Source: Streptomyces sp. HUAS CB01 (GTDB lineage Bacteria > Actinomycetota > Actinomycetes > Streptomycetales > Streptomycetaceae). Taken from it: a DNA stretch of 64,000 nt. The position numbers and the translations under genes are program-made. The stretch is from positions 2,917,001-2,981,000 of the forward strand of contig NZ_CP129137.1 in the NCBI RefSeq assembly GCF_030406905.1. The letters are read 5' to 3'. Below, piece by piece: positions 62,199-64,000 of this stretch. Position 1 is the stretch's first letter; the number at the start of each line of letters is the position of its first letter. The notes under the pieces are model-generated. The model searched no databases. It had not been told where the DNA came from and saw only the letters and a list, made by a program, of their open reading frames with translations.

Positions 62199-62532
62199 CT
62201 GGTGGGCTCCTTCCCCCGTACGGACAAGCAAGAGGTCGACGTTCCGCCCAGGAAACCGCAAAGCGTCCCGGACACGTCAAAGGTCGAGCCTACACAAGCA
62301 GTTGGAACGGGAGATCGCGCTACTTCCGCATGGCCATCGAGCACGCCCCGCCGGTTCGAGGAGCCGCGTCGGGCACGAGCAGATCGCGAGGGCCCGCGAC
62401 GTGCCGGAGCCCTCGGCGGAATCCGGGGTTCGGGCGCCGCGCGTCCGGGGCACCCGCTAACGGCGCCCCGGCCAGGCCGTGTTCAGCACGCCCACACGGC
62501 GGGACAGGCGACCGGAGCGGGCCCGGCGGCTC
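62199..62532. other. Non-coding gap upstream of the broken gene pair
   Basis: This 334-base stretch should hold the promoter of the leftward pair (AT-richer at 62276-62330) and the terminator of the molybdoenzyme gene. I see no gene or strong hairpin. Confidence 0.4.
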
Positions 62533-64000
62533 CTACGGCGTGGCCACCGCCGCCTGCGGGCGGATCGGGAGGCGGTTGACCGGGCGGCCCGTGGCCGCGC
62601 GGACGGCGGAGGCGACGGCTGCCGGGGAGGTGACGACCGGGACGGCGCTGGCCGCCTTCGCGCCGAAGGGGGCCACCACGTCGCGTTCCTCGACGAGTTT
62701 GACGATGCGGATGTCGGGGGCGTCGAGGGCCGTCGGCAGGGCGTAGCCCGTCAGGTCCGGGTGGCGGACCAGGCCGCGGGCCGTGCGGAGGTTCTCGGTG
62801 AGCGCGGCGCCGATGCCCTGGGTGACGCCCGCCTCGATCCGGGTGGCGAGCTGGGCGGGGTTGAGGACGCGGCCCACGTCCTGGGCGACGGCCATCTCCA
62901 CGACGCGCACGGAGCCGAGTTCGATGTCGACGTCGACGACCGCGCGGATCGCGCAGAAGGCGAGACCGACGAAGGCGTCGCCCTGGCCGTGGTCGTCGAG
63001 GGGTTCGGTGGGGTGCGGTCGGCACTGGGCGGTGGCCCAGAGCTCCTTGCCGTCCATGGCCTCGGTGACGGTCGTGGACAGGACGCCGTCGTACGAGGTG
63101 ATCTTGCCGTCGGTGATCTGCAGCAGCTCGGTGGACATGCCGAACTTGTGCGCCAGCGGCTGCAGCAGCTGAGTGCGCACCATCTTCGCCGCGCGCTCGA
63201 CCGCGCCGCCGGAGACCCAGGTGTGCCGTCCGTGGGCGGCCGGGCCCGCCGGGGGCTGGTCGGTGTCGACGGAGGCGACGTGCACCTCCTCGATGCCGAG
63301 CGTCTCCTGCACGATCTGACGGGCGAGGGTGGAGAAGCCCTGCCCGGTCTCGACGGCCGCGCAGATGACCGTGGCCACGCCGTCCTGGACCTTCACCGTG
63401 GCCGTGGACACCTCGTCGGTGCCTTCCGCGCCGAGCATGTGGACCATGCCCAGCGCGTAGCCCACGCCGCGCCGCACCGCGCCGGGCTCGCCCGCGCCCT
63501 CGGGCCCGCCGGGCAGCAGCCATGCCTCCTCGGGGGTGTCCTTGGGCAGCGGCGGGAGCGGGAAGTCGCGGACGGCCTGCAGCAGTTCGGCGACCGGCGC
63601 TGGGCAGGTGACGGTCTGGCCGGTGGGCAGGATGTCGCCGGTGGCGAGCACGTTGCGGAGGCGGACCTCGGCCGGGTCCTGGCCCAGCTTCGCGGCCAGC
63701 TTGTCCATCTGGGCCTCGTAGGCGGCGCAGACCTGCAGCGCGCCCTCGCCGCGCACATGGCCGGAGGGCGGGTTGTTGGTGCGGACGGCCCAGCCCTCGA
63801 TGAAGGCGTGCGGCACGACGTACGGGCCGCAGGCGAAGGCGACGGCGGCGGCGAGGGACTCCGAGGAGGCGTCGGCGTACGCGCCCGCGTCCAGCAGGAT
63901 CTGCGCCTCGACCTTCAGCAGCTTGCCCTCGGCGTTCGCGTGGTGGCGGTAGCGCAGCAGCGTGGGGTGGCGGTGGGCGTGGCCGAGGAAGGACTCCTCG
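62533..64000 (-). CDS. Xanthine-dehydrogenase-family molybdopterin subunit (partial, 5' beyond window)
   Basis: The frame is open from the right edge and encodes the last 489 residues of a large molybdopterin-binding subunit. Typical blocks are present: EESFLGHAHRHP, then FACGPYVVPHAFIEGWAVRTNNPPSG, RGEGALQVC and ETGQGFSTLARQ. The C-terminal loop, which usually reads G(V/L)GE with the catalytic Glu, is here FGAKAASAVPVVTSP with no Glu. It would belong to a purine or aldehyde oxidoreductase with FAD and 2Fe-2S partners upstream. The change may alter or abolish hydroxylase activity. Confidence 0.9.
   Translation of the reverse strand, partial: EESFLGHAHRHPTLLRYRHHANAEGKLLKVEAQILLDAGAYADASSESLAAAVAFACGPYVVPHAFIEGWAVRTNNPPSGHVRGEGALQVCAAYEAQMDKLAAKLGQDPAEVRLRNVLATGDILPTGQTVTCPAPVAELLQAVRDFPLPPLPKDTPEEAWLLPGGPEGAGEPGAVRRGVGYALGMVHMLGAEGTDEVSTATVKVQDGVATVICAAVETGQGFSTLARQIVQETLGIEEVHVASVDTDQPPAGPAAHGRHTWVSGGAVERAAKMVRTQLLQPLAHKFGMSTELLQITDGKITSYDGVLSTTVTEAMDGKELWATAQCRPHPTEPLDDHGQGDAFVGLAFCAIRAVVDVDIELGSVRVVEMAVAQDVGRVLNPAQLATRIEAGVTQGIGAALTENLRTARGLVRHPDLTGYALPTALDAPDIRIVKLVEERDVVAPFGAKAASAVPVVTSPAAVASAVRAATGRPVNRLPIRPQAAVATP

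Overview
The window is very GC-rich (well over 70% by eye), with strong third-position GC bias, GTG starts, AGGAGG-type ribosome sites and many long antisense open frames. Gene content (SsgA-like SsgG, DasR-type dre operators, three-piece N-acetylglucosamine PTS, cysteine-attenuation leader peptide, SHOCT/DUF1707, DUF2017-ClpS) points to the chromosomal core of a Streptomyces. From memory, the order nagF-nagE1-nagE2, ssgG, hppD follows the S. coelicolor SCO29xx block, and mec-cysO-cysM ... Rv1339-like ... rph-rdgB follows the Mycobacterium tuberculosis Rv1334-Rv1341 block.

Layout. 0-8.2 kb: small stress and redox genes (DUF1876, SRPBCC, DUF445 membrane protein, SGNH hydrolase, Bcp peroxiredoxin, DUF3618, GroES-like), then a guanidine-III riboswitch in front of a guanidinium exporter (Gdx). 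8.2-16.4 kb: class A penicillin-binding protein, a two-permease ABC-2 exporter, a DUF1707/LiaF-like protein, two overlapping HNH endonuclease genes, an atypical tRNA gene with anticodon UAG, and rdgB. 16.5-24 kb: lipoprotein, rph, and the GlcNAc PTS genes with dre operators. Between nagE1 and nagE2 sits a 2.4-kb island bounded by 45-bp inverted repeats; it carries a MerR/TipAS regulator, a zinc metalloprotease and two gene remnants that stop at the repeats.

24-39.2 kb: universal stress protein and permease, Rv1339-like phosphodiesterase, membrane-anchored PemK-like protein, the CysM/CysO/leader/Mec cysteine pathway, a TetR-MMPL-DUF2993 cell-envelope group, an amino-acid permease, DUF2017-clpS, and the nicotinamide salvage pair pncB-pncA. 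39.2-50 kb: secreted M6 metalloprotease, RDD membrane proteins, ssgG, VOC protein, glycolate-oxidase-like flavoprotein, TPR protein. 50-55.7 kb: a 0.65-kb mosaic tandem-repeat region, a three-subunit nitrile/thiocyanate hydratase-type enzyme, HPPD with a divergent Lrp regulator, a Lon-like peptidase and an IclR regulator. 55.7-64 kb: DEAD/DEAH helicase, Doc-type toxin-antitoxin pair, MFS transporter, tRNA-Cys, two decayed secretion-associated genes and the 3' part of a xanthine-dehydrogenase-family molybdoenzyme that appears to lack the usual catalytic glutamate.

The best candidates for something new are the inverted-repeat-bounded MerR/metalloprotease cassette with a 19-bp-spacer, leaderless promoter, the class-I tRNA with a leucine-type UAG anticodon next to paired HNH genes, and the molybdoenzyme with an altered active-site loop. 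All functional calls are from reading the sequence and remembered family knowledge; no searches were run.
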